Of a stretch of DNA of 64,000 nucleotides, positions 42,414-51,614 are shown one piece after another (within the stretch, counting starts at the first letter, position 1; each line of letters starts with the position of its first letter). This stretch comes from Agrobacterium larrymoorei. Its GTDB lineage: Bacteria > Pseudomonadota > Alphaproteobacteria > Rhizobiales > Rhizobiaceae. The translations under genes and the position numbers were made by a program. The notes under the pieces were generated by a model that worked only from the letters and a program-made list of their open reading frames with translations, was not told the origin of the DNA and did not search any database. The DNA is taken from the NCBI RefSeq assembly GCF_013322225.1, contig NZ_JAAMFB010000019.1, forward strand, positions 124,001-188,000. The letters are read 5' to 3'.

Positions 42414-45400
42414 ATGGGCTACCGGAACAATCCAAAACGCGACAAACAGCTCGAAAAAGCAAAGAAACTGGCGAGCCAAACCGGAAAGCCCCATATCGAC
42501 CCGGCCATACTATTTGGCCGCGCCAGCGGGGACGATATCGAGTATTACACACCGGAAATGCTTTCTGCGTTATCTCAGTATACGGTTAATGAACTTTCTG
42601 GCTGGAAAAGAGATATTCCTTATATTTCTGTTTCACAGATCGATGGTGTTTCGCCGCGCGATATACCGGTTTCGATCCTGACGATCGTCGGCAGGAATAT
42701 GCCGTTCCTGTACGATTCCGTCATGGGGGAAGTGACAAGCAGCTATCGCAGCCTCTATCTCGCTGTTCACCCCATCATGATCGCGGATGCAGGTGCGCAC
42801 GGTGGATACAGGCTGGCAGATCCTGAAATCGATGCGCCCGAAGACAATATCAGTCTTATTCAGCTTCACATTGCCCCTCTCACTGAACAAGCAGTAGAGG
42901 CGCTCACCGAACGGCTTCGTTTCGTTTTATCGCAGGTCCAGTCCGCCTATAGCGACTGGAGACCGATGCTGGCAAAGCTGGATGAAGCGCTGGGCGAACT
43001 GAAAGAGCGCGGTTCAAGCCGCCGCAAGACAGAACGCACGGAAGCGGCAGAGTTTCTGGACTGGCTGCGCAACGACAATTTCACCTTCCTCGGCATGCGC
43101 GATTACAGCTATTCCGGCAAGGGCAGCAATGCAAAGGTAGAGCGCGGCGATGGCGTCGGCCTCGGGATTCTAAGCGACCCGGACGTGCGCGTGCTGCGTC
43201 TCGGAAAGGACGCGGTTACCACTACGCCGGAAATTCTGGCGTTTCTCGACGGCCCGGATTTCCTCATCGTTACCAAGGCCAACGTCAAATCCATCATTCA
43301 CCGCCGCGCATACATGGATTATATCGGCATAAAGCGCTTCGATAAGGAAGGAAATGTCGTCGGGGAGCTGCGCATCGTCGGACTTTTCACGGCAACGGCC
43401 TACACGCGCTCGGTAAAACAGATCCCGCTACTTCGTGCCAAGGTGGCCGAAATCGAAGATTACTTCGGCTTCGACCCGAACAGCCATTCTGGCCGCAACC
43501 TGCAAAACACGCTGGAAGCCTATCCGCGTGACGATCTGTTCCAGATCGAGAAGGATTTGCTGGTCCGGTTCGTAGAGCAGATCATGGAACTCGCAGATCG
43601 TCCGCGTGTGCGCGTTCTTGCCCGTATCGACCGTTTCGACCGCTTTGTGTCCGTGATCATCTATGTTCCGCGTGAAGAGTACAACTCTTATGTTCGCGAG
43701 AAGATCGGCGATTATCTTGCTCACGTCTATGACGGTCACATCTCCGCCTACTACCCCGCCTTCCCCGAAGGCGCTCTTGCACGCGTGCACTTCATTGTCG
43801 GACGCGTAGACGGTAAGACACCGCGGGTTGCGCAGGACAGACTGGAAGATGCCGTAAGCGACATCGCCGCCCGCTGGATCGACCATTTCGCCTCGCTCTC
43901 GGAGCCGGGTGCTCCGGTTCTCGATGTCGATCAGGCCTATCAGGAAGCTTTTACGCCTGAAGAAGCCATTGGCGATATGCCGGACATCGTTGCCACTGCC
44001 GCCGGAGAGCCGGTGCGGATCGAGTTTTATCGCAGCGCCGATCAGGCAGAAGGCGTGCTCTCGCTCAAGATTTTCCACCGCGATGGTCATCTGCCGCTGT
44101 CGCGCCGTGTACCGCTTCTGGAAAATCTCGGCTTCAGCGTCATCAGCGAACGGACCTTCGATATCGGCGTCGTTTCCGCCAACGACGCACAGACAATCGT
44201 TCTGCATGATATGGAATTGAAGGTTCAGCAGGGGATAAAGCTGGATCTTGCGACCTATGGCCCACGCCTGGAAGATGCGTTTCTCGCAGCCTTCAATGGC
44301 ACGGTGGACAACGACAACTTCAACCGTCTGATTGTGGCCGCAGGCCTGACAGTGCGCGAAGTTTCCGTTCTACGCGCGTATGCCCGCTATCTGCGCCAGA
44401 CCGGCATCGTCTACTCGCAGGAGCACATTTCCGAAACGCTGTTCAAATATCCAGCCATCGCGCGGCGCATTTTCGAACTCTTCGCCCATGGGTTCGATCC
44501 GAAGCTTGGTGAAAAGCCGCGGTTGCGGAAACTTTCGGACCTTCACAAAGCTATCGAAGCCGATCTTTCCGGCGTTCCCAATCTCGATGAGGACCGCACA
44601 CTGCGTCGTTACGTGAATGCAGTTGATTCCACGCTTCGCACCAATTACTTCCAGCGCAATGAAGACGGTTCGCCGAAAGCGATGCTGGCCTTCAAGTTTG
44701 ATCCGAAGCTTCTGGACGGATTACCCGATCCCCGCCCGTTCCGCGAAATCTTCGTCTACGGTACGGAAGTCGAAGGCGTGCACCTGCGTTTCGGCAAGGT
44801 CGCCCGCGGGGGTCTGCGCTGGTCTGATCGCGGTCAGGATTACCGCACCGAAGTTCTCGGTCTTGTCAAGGCTCAACAGGTGAAGAACGCGGTGATCGTT
44901 CCGGTCGGTGCAAAGGGCGGCTTCTTCCCGAAGAGCCTGCCAGTCGGCGCCAATCGCGATGAAATCTTCAATGCGGGCAAAGAGGCCTACAAAACCTATA
45001 TTCGCACGCTACTCTCGATAACCGATAATATCGTCGGTGACGATATTATCGCGCCTGCCGATACGCTGCGTCTGGATGGTGACGACCCATACTTCGTTGT
45101 CGCGGCCGACAAGGGCACGGCAACGTTCTCCGACACGGCCAATGGCCTGGCCCGGGAAGCAGGTTTCTGGCTGGATGACGCCTTTGCGTCGGGCGGCTCC
45201 GCCGGTTACGACCACAAGAAAATGGGCATTACCGCTCGCGGCGCTTGGGAGACGGTAAAGCGGCATTTCCGTGAAATGGACACCGATATCCAGACAACAC
45301 CTTTCAAGGTCGTTGGCGTCGGCGATATGTCGGGCGACGTTTTCGGCAACGGCATGCTTCTGTCCGAGAAGATCGAACTGATCGCCGCCTTCGACCACCG

Positions 45401-47177
45401 CGATATCTTCATCGATCCGACGCCGGATACGGACGTATCTTTTGAAGAGCGCAAGCGCCTGTTCGACTTGCCGCGATCCAGTTGGCAGGATTACAATCGC
45501 TCCGCCCTCTCACCCGGCGCGATGATCATCTCGCGCGCGGAAAAATCCGTGACACTGACGCCGGAAGCGGTCGTCGCCATCGGCATCGATAAGTCGGTCG
45601 CAACACCGTTCGAAATCATGACGGCGATCCTGAAGGCACCGGCCGATCTTCTATGGTTCGGTGGCATCGGCACCTATGTAAAGGCAGCCGTGGAAACCAA
45701 TGCCGAAGTGGGTGACCGCGCTAACGACCCGATCCGCATCAATGCGACGGAAGTGGGCGCGAAGGTCATCGGCGAAGGCGCCAATCTCGGCATCACCCAG
45801 AAGGGCCGCATCGCCTATGCGCTTTCAGGCGGTCGCTGCAACTCGGATGCCATCGACAATTCGGCAGGCGTCAATTCCTCCGACGTCGAAGTGAACATCA
45901 AGATCGCGCTGGCCTCCCCAGTCAATGACGGGCGTCTGACCCTGCCAAAGCGCAACCAGCTGCTCTCTTCCATGACGTCGGAAGTGGCGCAACTCGTACT
46001 GCGAAACAACTATCTCCAGTCGCTGGCGATTTCGCTCACCGAGCGCAAAGGAACCGGCAACAGGGAGGAACTCGGTCGACTGATGGGCGCGCTGGAATCG
46101 GCGGGCCAGCTGAACCGCAAGGTCGAGACGCTGCCCAATGACGCGGAGTTCGGCGAGCGCTACGCTGCGGACAAGCAGCTGACACGCCCGGAGATCGGTG
46201 TCCTGCTTTCCTATGCAAAGCTGACCTTGTTCGATACGATTGTCGCAAGCGCCCTGCCCGACGAGCCCTATCTCCAGCATTTGTTGACGGATTACTTCCC
46301 GAGCAAGATGCAGAAGACCTATTCCGCCGACATCACCTCGCACCGTCTACACCGAGAGATCGTAGCGACGGCGCTTGCCAATCAGGTCGTTAATCGGGGA
46401 GGCCCGGGCTTTGTTCAAAAGCTTGTCGATGCCAGCGGTTTGCTTGCGCCTGCGGTGGTAAAGGCGGCAATGATCGTGGAGGACGGCTTTGGTCTGAAGC
46501 GCCTGTGGAGCGAAATCGATACGCTGGATGGAAAGATTCCGGGCGCAGTCCAAAACGACCTCTACGCCAAGGTCATGCGCATCTTCACGGACGCAACCCG
46601 GCTTTATCTGCAGACCGCCGGCACAATAACCGGTTCGATGCAGGACGAGATCGAGCGTTTGAAAAGTGCGATAAAGACGTTGTCCCCAGGTGCTGCGAAG
46701 TACCAGGATGAAATCGGAATAGTCGAGATTGAAGGTGTACCGCTGCCTCTCGTCAGGGAGCTGGAGGTTCTCGGTCTGTTGATCTACGTGCCTGAAATCA
46801 TGCTAATTGCGGATCAGGCAGGCACCACGCTTGCCCGTGCGGCGGAAAGCTACGCTGCCGTTTCCTCTACATTCCGCGTGGGACGACTGCTGGAAGCAAG
46901 TCAGCGCGTTACGCCATCGGATCACTACGAGAGCCTTGCCCTGCTGCGCAGTCAGGACCAGATCGCCTCCTCACGCCGCCGGATCGTGATTTCGGCACTG
47001 ACGGAATATGCGAAGGACAAAGCACCCGTTCAGGCCTGGTATGGGGCCGATCGCGTTCGCGTCAATCGGATCGTTTCCGAACTCGCGGCGCTCAGCGACA
47101 GTGGCGAGACGAACCTTGCACGGCTCACCGTGGCTGCGGGTCTGCTTTCGGATATAGTGCAGACCCGAAACCTATGA
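42414..47177 (+). CDS. NAD-specific glutamate dehydrogenase, large (GDH-180 type)
   Basis: A 1587-residue catabolic enzyme that deaminates glutamate to 2-oxoglutarate and ammonia. The long N-terminal part (about 1-750) has the ACT-like regulatory regions of the family. The catalytic part has KVARGGLRWSDRGQDYR, AQQVKNAVIVPVGAKGGF and GVGDMSGDVFGNGML, the dinucleotide loop. AAAAAGG precedes the ATG. It is monocistronic. The same window carries glnK-amtB, so ammonia uptake and release genes are near each other, though not linked. Confidence 0.95.
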   Translation: MGYRNNPKRDKQLEKAKKLASQTGKPHIDPAILFGRASGDDIEYYTPEMLSALSQYTVNELSGWKRDIPYISVSQIDGVSPRDIPVSILTIVGRNMPFLYDSVMGEVTSSYRSLYLAVHPIMIADAGAHGGYRLADPEIDAPEDNISLIQLHIAPLTEQAVEALTERLRFVLSQVQSAYSDWRPMLAKLDEALGELKERGSSRRKTERTEAAEFLDWLRNDNFTFLGMRDYSYSGKGSNAKVERGDGVGLGILSDPDVRVLRLGKDAVTTTPEILAFLDGPDFLIVTKANVKSIIHRRAYMDYIGIKRFDKEGNVVGELRIVGLFTATAYTRSVKQIPLLRAKVAEIEDYFGFDPNSHSGRNLQNTLEAYPRDDLFQIEKDLLVRFVEQIMELADRPRVRVLARIDRFDRFVSVIIYVPREEYNSYVREKIGDYLAHVYDGHISAYYPAFPEGALARVHFIVGRVDGKTPRVAQDRLEDAVSDIAARWIDHFASLSEPGAPVLDVDQAYQEAFTPEEAIGDMPDIVATAAGEPVRIEFYRSADQAEGVLSLKIFHRDGHLPLSRRVPLLENLGFSVISERTFDIGVVSANDAQTIVLHDMELKVQQGIKLDLATYGPRLEDAFLAAFNGTVDNDNFNRLIVAAGLTVREVSVLRAYARYLRQTGIVYSQEHISETLFKYPAIARRIFELFAHGFDPKLGEKPRLRKLSDLHKAIEADLSGVPNLDEDRTLRRYVNAVDSTLRTNYFQRNEDGSPKAMLAFKFDPKLLDGLPDPRPFREIFVYGTEVEGVHLRFGKVARGGLRWSDRGQDYRTEVLGLVKAQQVKNAVIVPVGAKGGFFPKSLPVGANRDEIFNAGKEAYKTYIRTLLSITDNIVGDDIIAPADTLRLDGDDPYFVVAADKGTATFSDTANGLAREAGFWLDDAFASGGSAGYDHKKMGITARGAWETVKRHFREMDTDIQTTPFKVVGVGDMSGDVFGNGMLLSEKIELIAAFDHRDIFIDPTPDTDVSFEERKRLFDLPRSSWQDYNRSALSPGAMIISRAEKSVTLTPEAVVAIGIDKSVATPFEIMTAILKAPADLLWFGGIGTYVKAAVETNAEVGDRANDPIRINATEVGAKVIGEGANLGITQKGRIAYALSGGRCNSDAIDNSAGVNSSDVEVNIKIALASPVNDGRLTLPKRNQLLSSMTSEVAQLVLRNNYLQSLAISLTERKGTGNREELGRLMGALESAGQLNRKVETLPNDAEFGERYAADKQLTRPEIGVLLSYAKLTLFDTIVASALPDEPYLQHLLTDYFPSKMQKTYSADITSHRLHREIVATALANQVVNRGGPGFVQKLVDASGLLAPAVVKAAMIVEDGFGLKRLWSEIDTLDGKIPGAVQNDLYAKVMRIFTDATRLYLQTAGTITGSMQDEIERLKSAIKTLSPGAAKYQDEIGIVEIEGVPLPLVRELEVLGLLIYVPEIMLIADQAGTTLARAAESYAAVSSTFRVGRLLEASQRVTPSDHYESLALLRSQDQIASSRRRIVISALTEYAKDKAPVQAWYGADRVRVNRIVSELAALSDSGETNLARLTVAAGLLSDIVQTRNL

Positions 47178-47188
47178 TAGTCAGATAT

Positions 47189-47221
47189 ACGCCGCCCAGC
47201 GATAACCCGCCGGGCGGCGTG
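47189..47221. repeat. GC-rich hairpin after the glutamate dehydrogenase
   Basis: ACGCCGCCC and GGGCGGCGT, a 9-base perfect stem with a 14-base loop, just after the stop. No T run follows, so it is a weak terminator or an mRNA end-stabiliser. Confidence 0.45.
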
Positions 47222-47346
47222 TAGTGTTCGTCATGTTCGGGGAAGTTGCGAGCATCTGCTGCCGTTTCGATCTTCGTGATGTGATTGGTTTCGCGGCAAG
47301 AGACCGAGGACAGCCCGCATCTAGGACCAGCCGAAAAGGTTGACGA

Positions 47347-48717
47347 ATGGATCACCCCTCCCCGATGACCACAGCCGTCGTGACCAAGCGTGGCATTTGG
47401 GGCTGGATGCTGTTCGACTGGGCAGCCCAACCATTCTTCACAGTCGTTACCACGTTCATTTTCGGCCCCTACTTCGTAGCACGGCTGACTGAAGACCCTA
47501 TTTCTGCGCAAACGACATGGAGCAACATCGCGACGGTTTCGTCCCTGATCATCGCTATTTGCTCACCGATCCTCGGCTCAATTGCCGATCAGTCCGGTTC
47601 GCGCAAACCCTGGATAGGCTTCTTCGCCACGATCAAGATTGCAAGCCTTTCGATGCTCTGGTTCGCCGCTCCCGGCTCTCCCGTCATCTGGCCCGCAGTC
47701 TTCATGATCCTGGCATCGATTGCTGCCGAATTTTCCATCGTCTTCAACGATTCCATGATGCCGCGCCTGACAACACCGCAAAACGTAGGAAGGATTTCCA
47801 ACACAGCCTGGGGCCTTGGATACCTTGGCGGCATTGTGGTTCTTATCTTTGTCGTGCTGTGTCTGGCAGCCAGCCCCACAACCGGCGTCACTTTGATCGG
47901 TATCCAGCCCCTCTTCGGGCTTGATCCAGCAAGCGGCGAGGATGCGCGCATCACGGGACCGATCTCAGCCCTATGGTATCTCGTTTTCATCCTGCCGATG
48001 TTTTTCTTCACCCCGGACGCCGAAAAAGGACTTCCGCTCCGCAGGGCCGTCACCTCTGGTCTAAAGGAACTGAAGGAGACGCTGAAAGAACTAAAGCACC
48101 GTCCGGTACTGACGCGGTTTCTCATCGCCCGGATGCTCTATCAGGACGGCGTCAACGGCGTTCTCATTCTTGGTGGAGCATTTGCAGCGGGTATGTTCGG
48201 TTGGGCCACGATGGAAATCGGCATTTACGGCATCATCCTCAACATCGTCGCGATTGGCGGCTGCCTTGTGGCCGGTGCTGTCGACCAAAGGTTGGGATCT
48301 CGGACAACCGTACTGATCAGCCTTTCGCTATTGCTGGTCGCGACGCTCGGCATCGTGTCCACACAGGTGGATTCGACCCTTTTCGGGTTAATCCAGCTGC
48401 CGATCGACACGACCGAGGGGCTGTTCTCCACTGGGGCGGAGAAAGCCTATCTCATATACGGCATTCTGATCGGTCTCGCCTTTGGTCCAGTACAGGCCTC
48501 GTCCCGATCCTATCTGGCGCGAAATATCACCGTAGAAGAAGCTGGTCGTTACTTCGGCATCTATGCGCTATCCGGCCGCGCCACGAGCTTTCTGGCCACG
48601 ATGTCGTTTTCGGCGGCAACATATGCTACAGGCTCCGCCCATGTCGGCATGGCTATGCTGATCCTGTTTTTAGGCGCAGGATTCATTTTGCTAATCCGCG
48701 TTCCCGAGAGGGCGTGA
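47347..48717 (+). CDS. MFS transporter, UMF1 (Atg22-like) family
   Basis: A 456-residue membrane protein with eleven to twelve hydrophobic segments. The start region GIWGWMLFDWAAQPFF and SPILGSIADQSGSRKPW are hallmarks of the UMF1 family, related to yeast vacuolar amino-acid exporter Atg22. The substrate is unknown in bacteria. AAAAGG is 7 bases before the ATG at 47347. The stop codon directly abuts the stop of phaR on the other strand. Confidence 0.88.
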   Translation: MDHPSPMTTAVVTKRGIWGWMLFDWAAQPFFTVVTTFIFGPYFVARLTEDPISAQTTWSNIATVSSLIIAICSPILGSIADQSGSRKPWIGFFATIKIASLSMLWFAAPGSPVIWPAVFMILASIAAEFSIVFNDSMMPRLTTPQNVGRISNTAWGLGYLGGIVVLIFVVLCLAASPTTGVTLIGIQPLFGLDPASGEDARITGPISALWYLVFILPMFFFTPDAEKGLPLRRAVTSGLKELKETLKELKHRPVLTRFLIARMLYQDGVNGVLILGGAFAAGMFGWATMEIGIYGIILNIVAIGGCLVAGAVDQRLGSRTTVLISLSLLLVATLGIVSTQVDSTLFGLIQLPIDTTEGLFSTGAEKAYLIYGILIGLAFGPVQASSRSYLARNITVEEAGRYFGIYALSGRATSFLATMSFSAATYATGSAHVGMAMLILFLGAGFILLIRVPERA

Positions 48718-49293
48718 TTAAAGCTGGTCGAGTTTGGTTTGGAGCGTGCGTAGCTGCGCTTTCAACTCATCGATTTCCGAAGCATCGGGCTTGCGCTGCT
48801 CCTTGGGCGATTGCGGCACGGGAAACGGCGTGAACATCTGCATCGCCTGCCGGAAAAGCTCCGTATTCCGCTTTACCTGCTCCTCCATCACCTGGAACGG
48901 CGCAGAAAAATTCTTCGCCAGCGACGCGTCACCGAATGCCTTTGACATATGTTCCTGCATCTGCGCCTGCTGTTCGGAAAACGTCTTCATCGAATGTTCG
49001 AGGAAGGTTGGAACGACCATCTGCATCTGATCGCCGTAATAGGAAATGAGCTGTCGCAGAAACGCGGTCGGCAGCAGAGTGTTGCCGGTTTTCGCCTCCT
49101 GCTCCACGATGATCTGCGTCAGGACCGCGTGAGTGATATCTTCGGAGGTCTTGGCATCCTGAACCTTGAAATCTTCGCCACGTTTGACCATTTTCGCCAG
49201 ATCTTCCAGCGTCACATAGGTACTCGTTCCAGTATTATAGAGCCGCCGGTTGGCGTATTTCTTGATGATGGTCTCGCCGCTATGCTTTGCCAT
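48718..49293 (-). CDS. phaR: polyhydroxyalkanoate synthesis repressor PhaR
   Basis: A 191-residue regulator that binds DNA and PHA granules and represses phasin and PHA genes until polymer is made. The N-terminal DNA-binding domain has IIKKYANRRLYNTGTSTYVT; the following part has FLRQLISYYGDQMQ, and the end is a coiled coil (DELKAQLRTLQTKLDQL). I start at 49293, preceded by a perfect GAGGAGG. It is divergent from phaB. Confidence 0.95.
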   Translation of the reverse strand: MAKHSGETIIKKYANRRLYNTGTSTYVTLEDLAKMVKRGEDFKVQDAKTSEDITHAVLTQIIVEQEAKTGNTLLPTAFLRQLISYYGDQMQMVVPTFLEHSMKTFSEQQAQMQEHMSKAFGDASLAKNFSAPFQVMEEQVKRNTELFRQAMQMFTPFPVPQSPKEQRKPDASEIDELKAQLRTLQTKLDQL

Positions 49294-49677
49294 GCTCGCC
49301 TCCTCGCGATGATGGTATTTTCTTTTTCTTATCAGTTTTTGCTCTTCCCACTTTTGAGAATATGCTCGAATGAAGCGACCTGACAAATGTTTTGTGCAAT
49401 GCGATAGTCAATTTATTGCGCAGCATTTATAACGATCAGGCACCAGATCATCCCTTCGGCATAAAAGCCTCAAGGTGCGGTTCGGCTAAGATCGATAGCG
49501 CACGCACTACATCTCAGGCATGACGTGTGCGTTGAAGCGCCCTATGAAGCCGCATCATCGAAAAGCCATCTTGAAATTCTTGTTTTCGCAACCCGTCACC
49601 GCAAAATCGCTACGCAATGTTGTGACATGCGCTAAAGCATCGGGTTACGAAATGAACATCGCATTGAGGATCGTTGG
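49294..49677. other. 384-base gap between phaR and phaB
   Basis: Divergent promoter region. It holds a TGC-rich operator candidate next to phaR and a weak 53-codon open frame that overlaps the phaB start, each listed separately. In Rhizobiaceae phaA normally sits here, between phaR and phaB; I found no recognisable piece of it. Confidence 0.6.
49392..49425. promoter_or_regulatory. TGC-rich PhaR operator candidate
   Basis: TTGTGCAATGCG (49392-49403) and ATTGCGCAGCA (49415-49425) lie about 100 bases upstream of phaR. PhaR of Paracoccus binds TGC-rich sites of this kind, and PhaR autoregulation is known. The link to this protein is inference. Confidence 0.4.
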
Positions 49678-49681
49678 ATGA
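49520..49681 (+). CDS. doubtful 53-residue open frame upstream of phaB
   Basis: ATG at 49520, TGA at 49679-49681, overlapping the phaB ATG as ATGA. The product is basic (MTCALKRPMKPHHRKAILKF at the start). There is no good ribosome site. The coupling to phaB is the only thing in its favour; it may be a chance frame. Confidence 0.2.
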   Translation: MTCALKRPMKPHHRKAILKFLFSQPVTAKSLRNVVTCAKASGYEMNIALRIVG

Positions 49682-50403
49682 GCCGAGTAGCATTGGTAAC
49701 GGGTGGGACAAGCGGCATTGGCGCAGCAATTGCAAAGGCGTTTCACGCCGCAGGCTATAAGGTCGCCGTCAACTATGCTTTCAAGGAGGACCGCGCGACG
49801 GCGTTTCGCGATAAGACCGGCATACCGGCGCTGCAATGGGATGTCCGTGACTACGACGCCTGCGTAGCGGGTGTCGCAGAAATTGAAGAAATGCTCGGCC
49901 CTGTAGACATTCTCGTGAACAATGCGGGCATTACGCGTGATGCCATGTTCCACAAGATGACCCCGCAGCAGTGGCGCGACGTGGTAGACACCAATCTCAC
50001 AGGAGTCTTCAACATGACGCATCCAGTTTGGCCCGGCATGCGGGAGCGCGGCTTCGGACGCATCATTACCATATCTTCGATAAACGGCCAGAAAGGACAG
50101 GCGGGACAAGTCAATTACTCTGCTGCAAAAGCGGGAGATATCGGCTTCACCAAGGCGCTGGCGCAGGAAGGAGCCTCCCGCAACATCACTGTCAACGCCA
50201 TCTGCCCTGGCTACATTGGAACAGAGATGGTGCGGGCAATTCCCCAGAGCGTTCTCGACGAACGCATCCTGCCGCAAATCCCTGTTGGCCGTTTGGGAGA
50301 GCCGCAGGAAATCGCCCGTTGCGCGCTGTTTCTGGCGTCTGACGATGCCGGCTTCATTACCGGTTCGACACTCACCGCAAACGGCGGCCAGTATTTTGCA
50401 TAG
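49678..50403 (+). CDS. phaB: acetoacetyl-CoA reductase
   Basis: A 241-residue NADPH-dependent short-chain dehydrogenase that makes (R)-3-hydroxybutyryl-CoA, the monomer for polyhydroxybutyrate. The cofactor loop is TGGTSGIGAAIA, the catalytic residues are the Ser in ITISSINGQKGQ and YSAAKAG, and DERILPQIPVGRLGEP is typical of PhaB. GAGGA is 7 bases before the ATG. The thiolase gene phaA, which is its usual upstream partner, is missing here. Confidence 0.92.
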   Translation: MSRVALVTGGTSGIGAAIAKAFHAAGYKVAVNYAFKEDRATAFRDKTGIPALQWDVRDYDACVAGVAEIEEMLGPVDILVNNAGITRDAMFHKMTPQQWRDVVDTNLTGVFNMTHPVWPGMRERGFGRIITISSINGQKGQAGQVNYSAAKAGDIGFTKALAQEGASRNITVNAICPGYIGTEMVRAIPQSVLDERILPQIPVGRLGEPQEIARCALFLASDDAGFITGSTLTANGGQYFA

Positions 50404-50430
50404 GCGACGAGATATGTCGCCAGTCTTCTT
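50403..50430 (+). terminator. weak terminator after phaB
   Basis: GGCGAC, loop GAGATAT, GTCGCC (50403-50421), followed by AGTCTTCTT, an interrupted T run. Confidence 0.4.
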
Positions 50431-50548
50431 CCCGTAAACTTTTTGTGATCGACGTGTAGCGGTTTTGCCACGAGCACAAAAACTTGATCCTGATTGTCAT
50501 GGTCAACCTAGCTCCTAACATAATGAAAATACGAGTAAATTCGTTTAG

Positions 50549-50565
50549 TTTAGAACGAGTCTAAT
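50549..50565. promoter_or_regulatory. Irr-type iron control element upstream of bfd-bfr
   Basis: TTTAGAA-CGA-GTCTAAT compared with the rhizobial ICE pattern TTTAGAA-N3-TTCTAAA: left arm perfect, right arm 5 of 7. It lies 100-116 bases before bfd. In rhizobia Irr represses bacterioferritin genes under low iron, so site and genes agree. Confidence 0.55.
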
Positions 50566-50664
50566 ATATAAGAATGCTCAATATTAGAGGTTTTTCTTGA
50601 CAAAGAATGTCCTATTTTGGTTTAAGAACGAAAACAAAGTGTTGCGTGATACAGGCAATGAACC

Positions 50665-50976
50665 ATGCTCGTTTGCAGCTGCAATTACATCACTGATAAC
50701 GACATCAAAGATGTCATCAATGAGCTTCTCGATGAAGACTGTTGGCAGCTCATCGTGCCTGCCAAGGTGTATCACGCCATGGAAAAACGAGGCCGCTGCT
50801 GTGGCTGTTTTCCAACCGTCGTTGACCTGATTATTAAGACCACCGAAGAATATCATGCCCGTCGCCACTCGACGCAGGCCGATGTTTTTGATTTTATGTC
50901 CCGCCTGAGACAATTGCATGAAGACAACAGGAGAGCGGACATTGAAAGGCGACAAAAAAGTCATCGAGCAGCTTAA
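50665..50976 (+). CDS. bfd: bacterioferritin-associated ferredoxin
   Basis: A 103-residue protein with a 2Fe-2S cluster that passes electrons to bacterioferritin to release stored iron. The cysteine set is CSC at 4-6 and RCCGC near residue 45, the CxC...CxxC pattern of Bfd with unusual order for ferredoxins. The C-terminal 40 residues ([15 protein letters not shown] onward) are an extension that is charged and helical. Its 3-prime end overlaps the bfr start by 35 bases. Confidence 0.9.
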   Translation: MLVCSCNYITDNDIKDVINELLDEDCWQLIVPAKVYHAMEKRGRCCGCFPTVVDLIIKTTEEYHARRHSTQADVFDFMSRLRQLHEDNRRADIERRQKSHRAA

Positions 50977-51433
50977 CGAGGCATTGTTCCTCGAACTCGG
51001 TGCGGTCAACCAGTACTGGCTTCATTACCGGCTTTTGAACGACTGGGGCTATACGAAACTCGCCAAGAAAGAGCGCGCTGAATCCATCGAGGAAATGCAG
51101 CACGCCGACAAGATCATCGACCGCATTATCTTTCTTGAGGGCCACCCTAACCTTCAGACCGTCGCACCTCTGCGCATCGGCCAGAACGTGAAGGAAGTGC
51201 TGGAAGCGGATCTGGCGGGTGAGTACGACGCTCGTACCGCTTACAAGAAGTCCCGCGATATCTGTCATGATGCGGGTGATTATGTTTCAATGAAGCTGTT
51301 TGAAACGCTGCTCATCGATGAGGAAGGCCATATCGACTTCCTCGAGACGCAGCTCGACCTGCTTAACAAGATCGGTGAAGCCAAGTACGGCCAGCTCAAC
51401 GCTGATTCCGCAGACGCTGCCGAATCCGAGTGA
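50942..51433 (+). CDS. bfr: bacterioferritin (TTG start)
   Basis: A 163-residue haem-containing ferritin that oxidises and stores iron in a 24-mer. I start it at the TTG at 50942 ([13 protein letters not shown]): AGGAGAG lies 8 bases upstream, and from this start the known residues fall on their standard numbers: ferroxidase E18, E51, H54 and haem ligand M52. An upstream in-frame ATG at 50918 would add eight residues not seen in the family. It overlaps bfd by 35 bases, so translation is coupled. A strong terminator follows. Confidence 0.95.
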   Translation: MKGDKKVIEQLNEALFLELGAVNQYWLHYRLLNDWGYTKLAKKERAESIEEMQHADKIIDRIIFLEGHPNLQTVAPLRIGQNVKEVLEADLAGEYDARTAYKKSRDICHDAGDYVSMKLFETLLIDEEGHIDFLETQLDLLNKIGEAKYGQLNADSADAAESE

Positions 51434-51447
51434 TAGGCTGAGACATC

Positions 51448-51481
51448 ATTAAAAAAGGCGGCAAATTGCCGCCTTTTTTAG
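51448..51481. terminator. terminator after bfr, probably bidirectional
   Basis: AAAAAAGGCGGCAA, then TTGCCGCCTTTTTT: a symmetric GC stem flanked by A and T runs. It ends bfd-bfr, and the minus-strand form can stop leuB transcripts. Confidence 0.92.
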
Positions 51482-51614
51482 TTTAAGACCTCTCCCAGCG
51501 ACTGACGTCAAAGGCAAAGCTGTATCCGCCTGCACCGTGCGCACAGGGAGAGCCAGCTCGGAAAGTTGCGCCTGAGCGTCGCCAGCCATCTGACGATGGC
51601 CGGATAATGGCTGT

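Noticed and set aside
47221-47241. GTTC repeats after the glutamate dehydrogenase as a LexA site
   Set aside because: The spacing between GTTC blocks is 5, not the 7 bases of the alphaproteobacterial SOS box.
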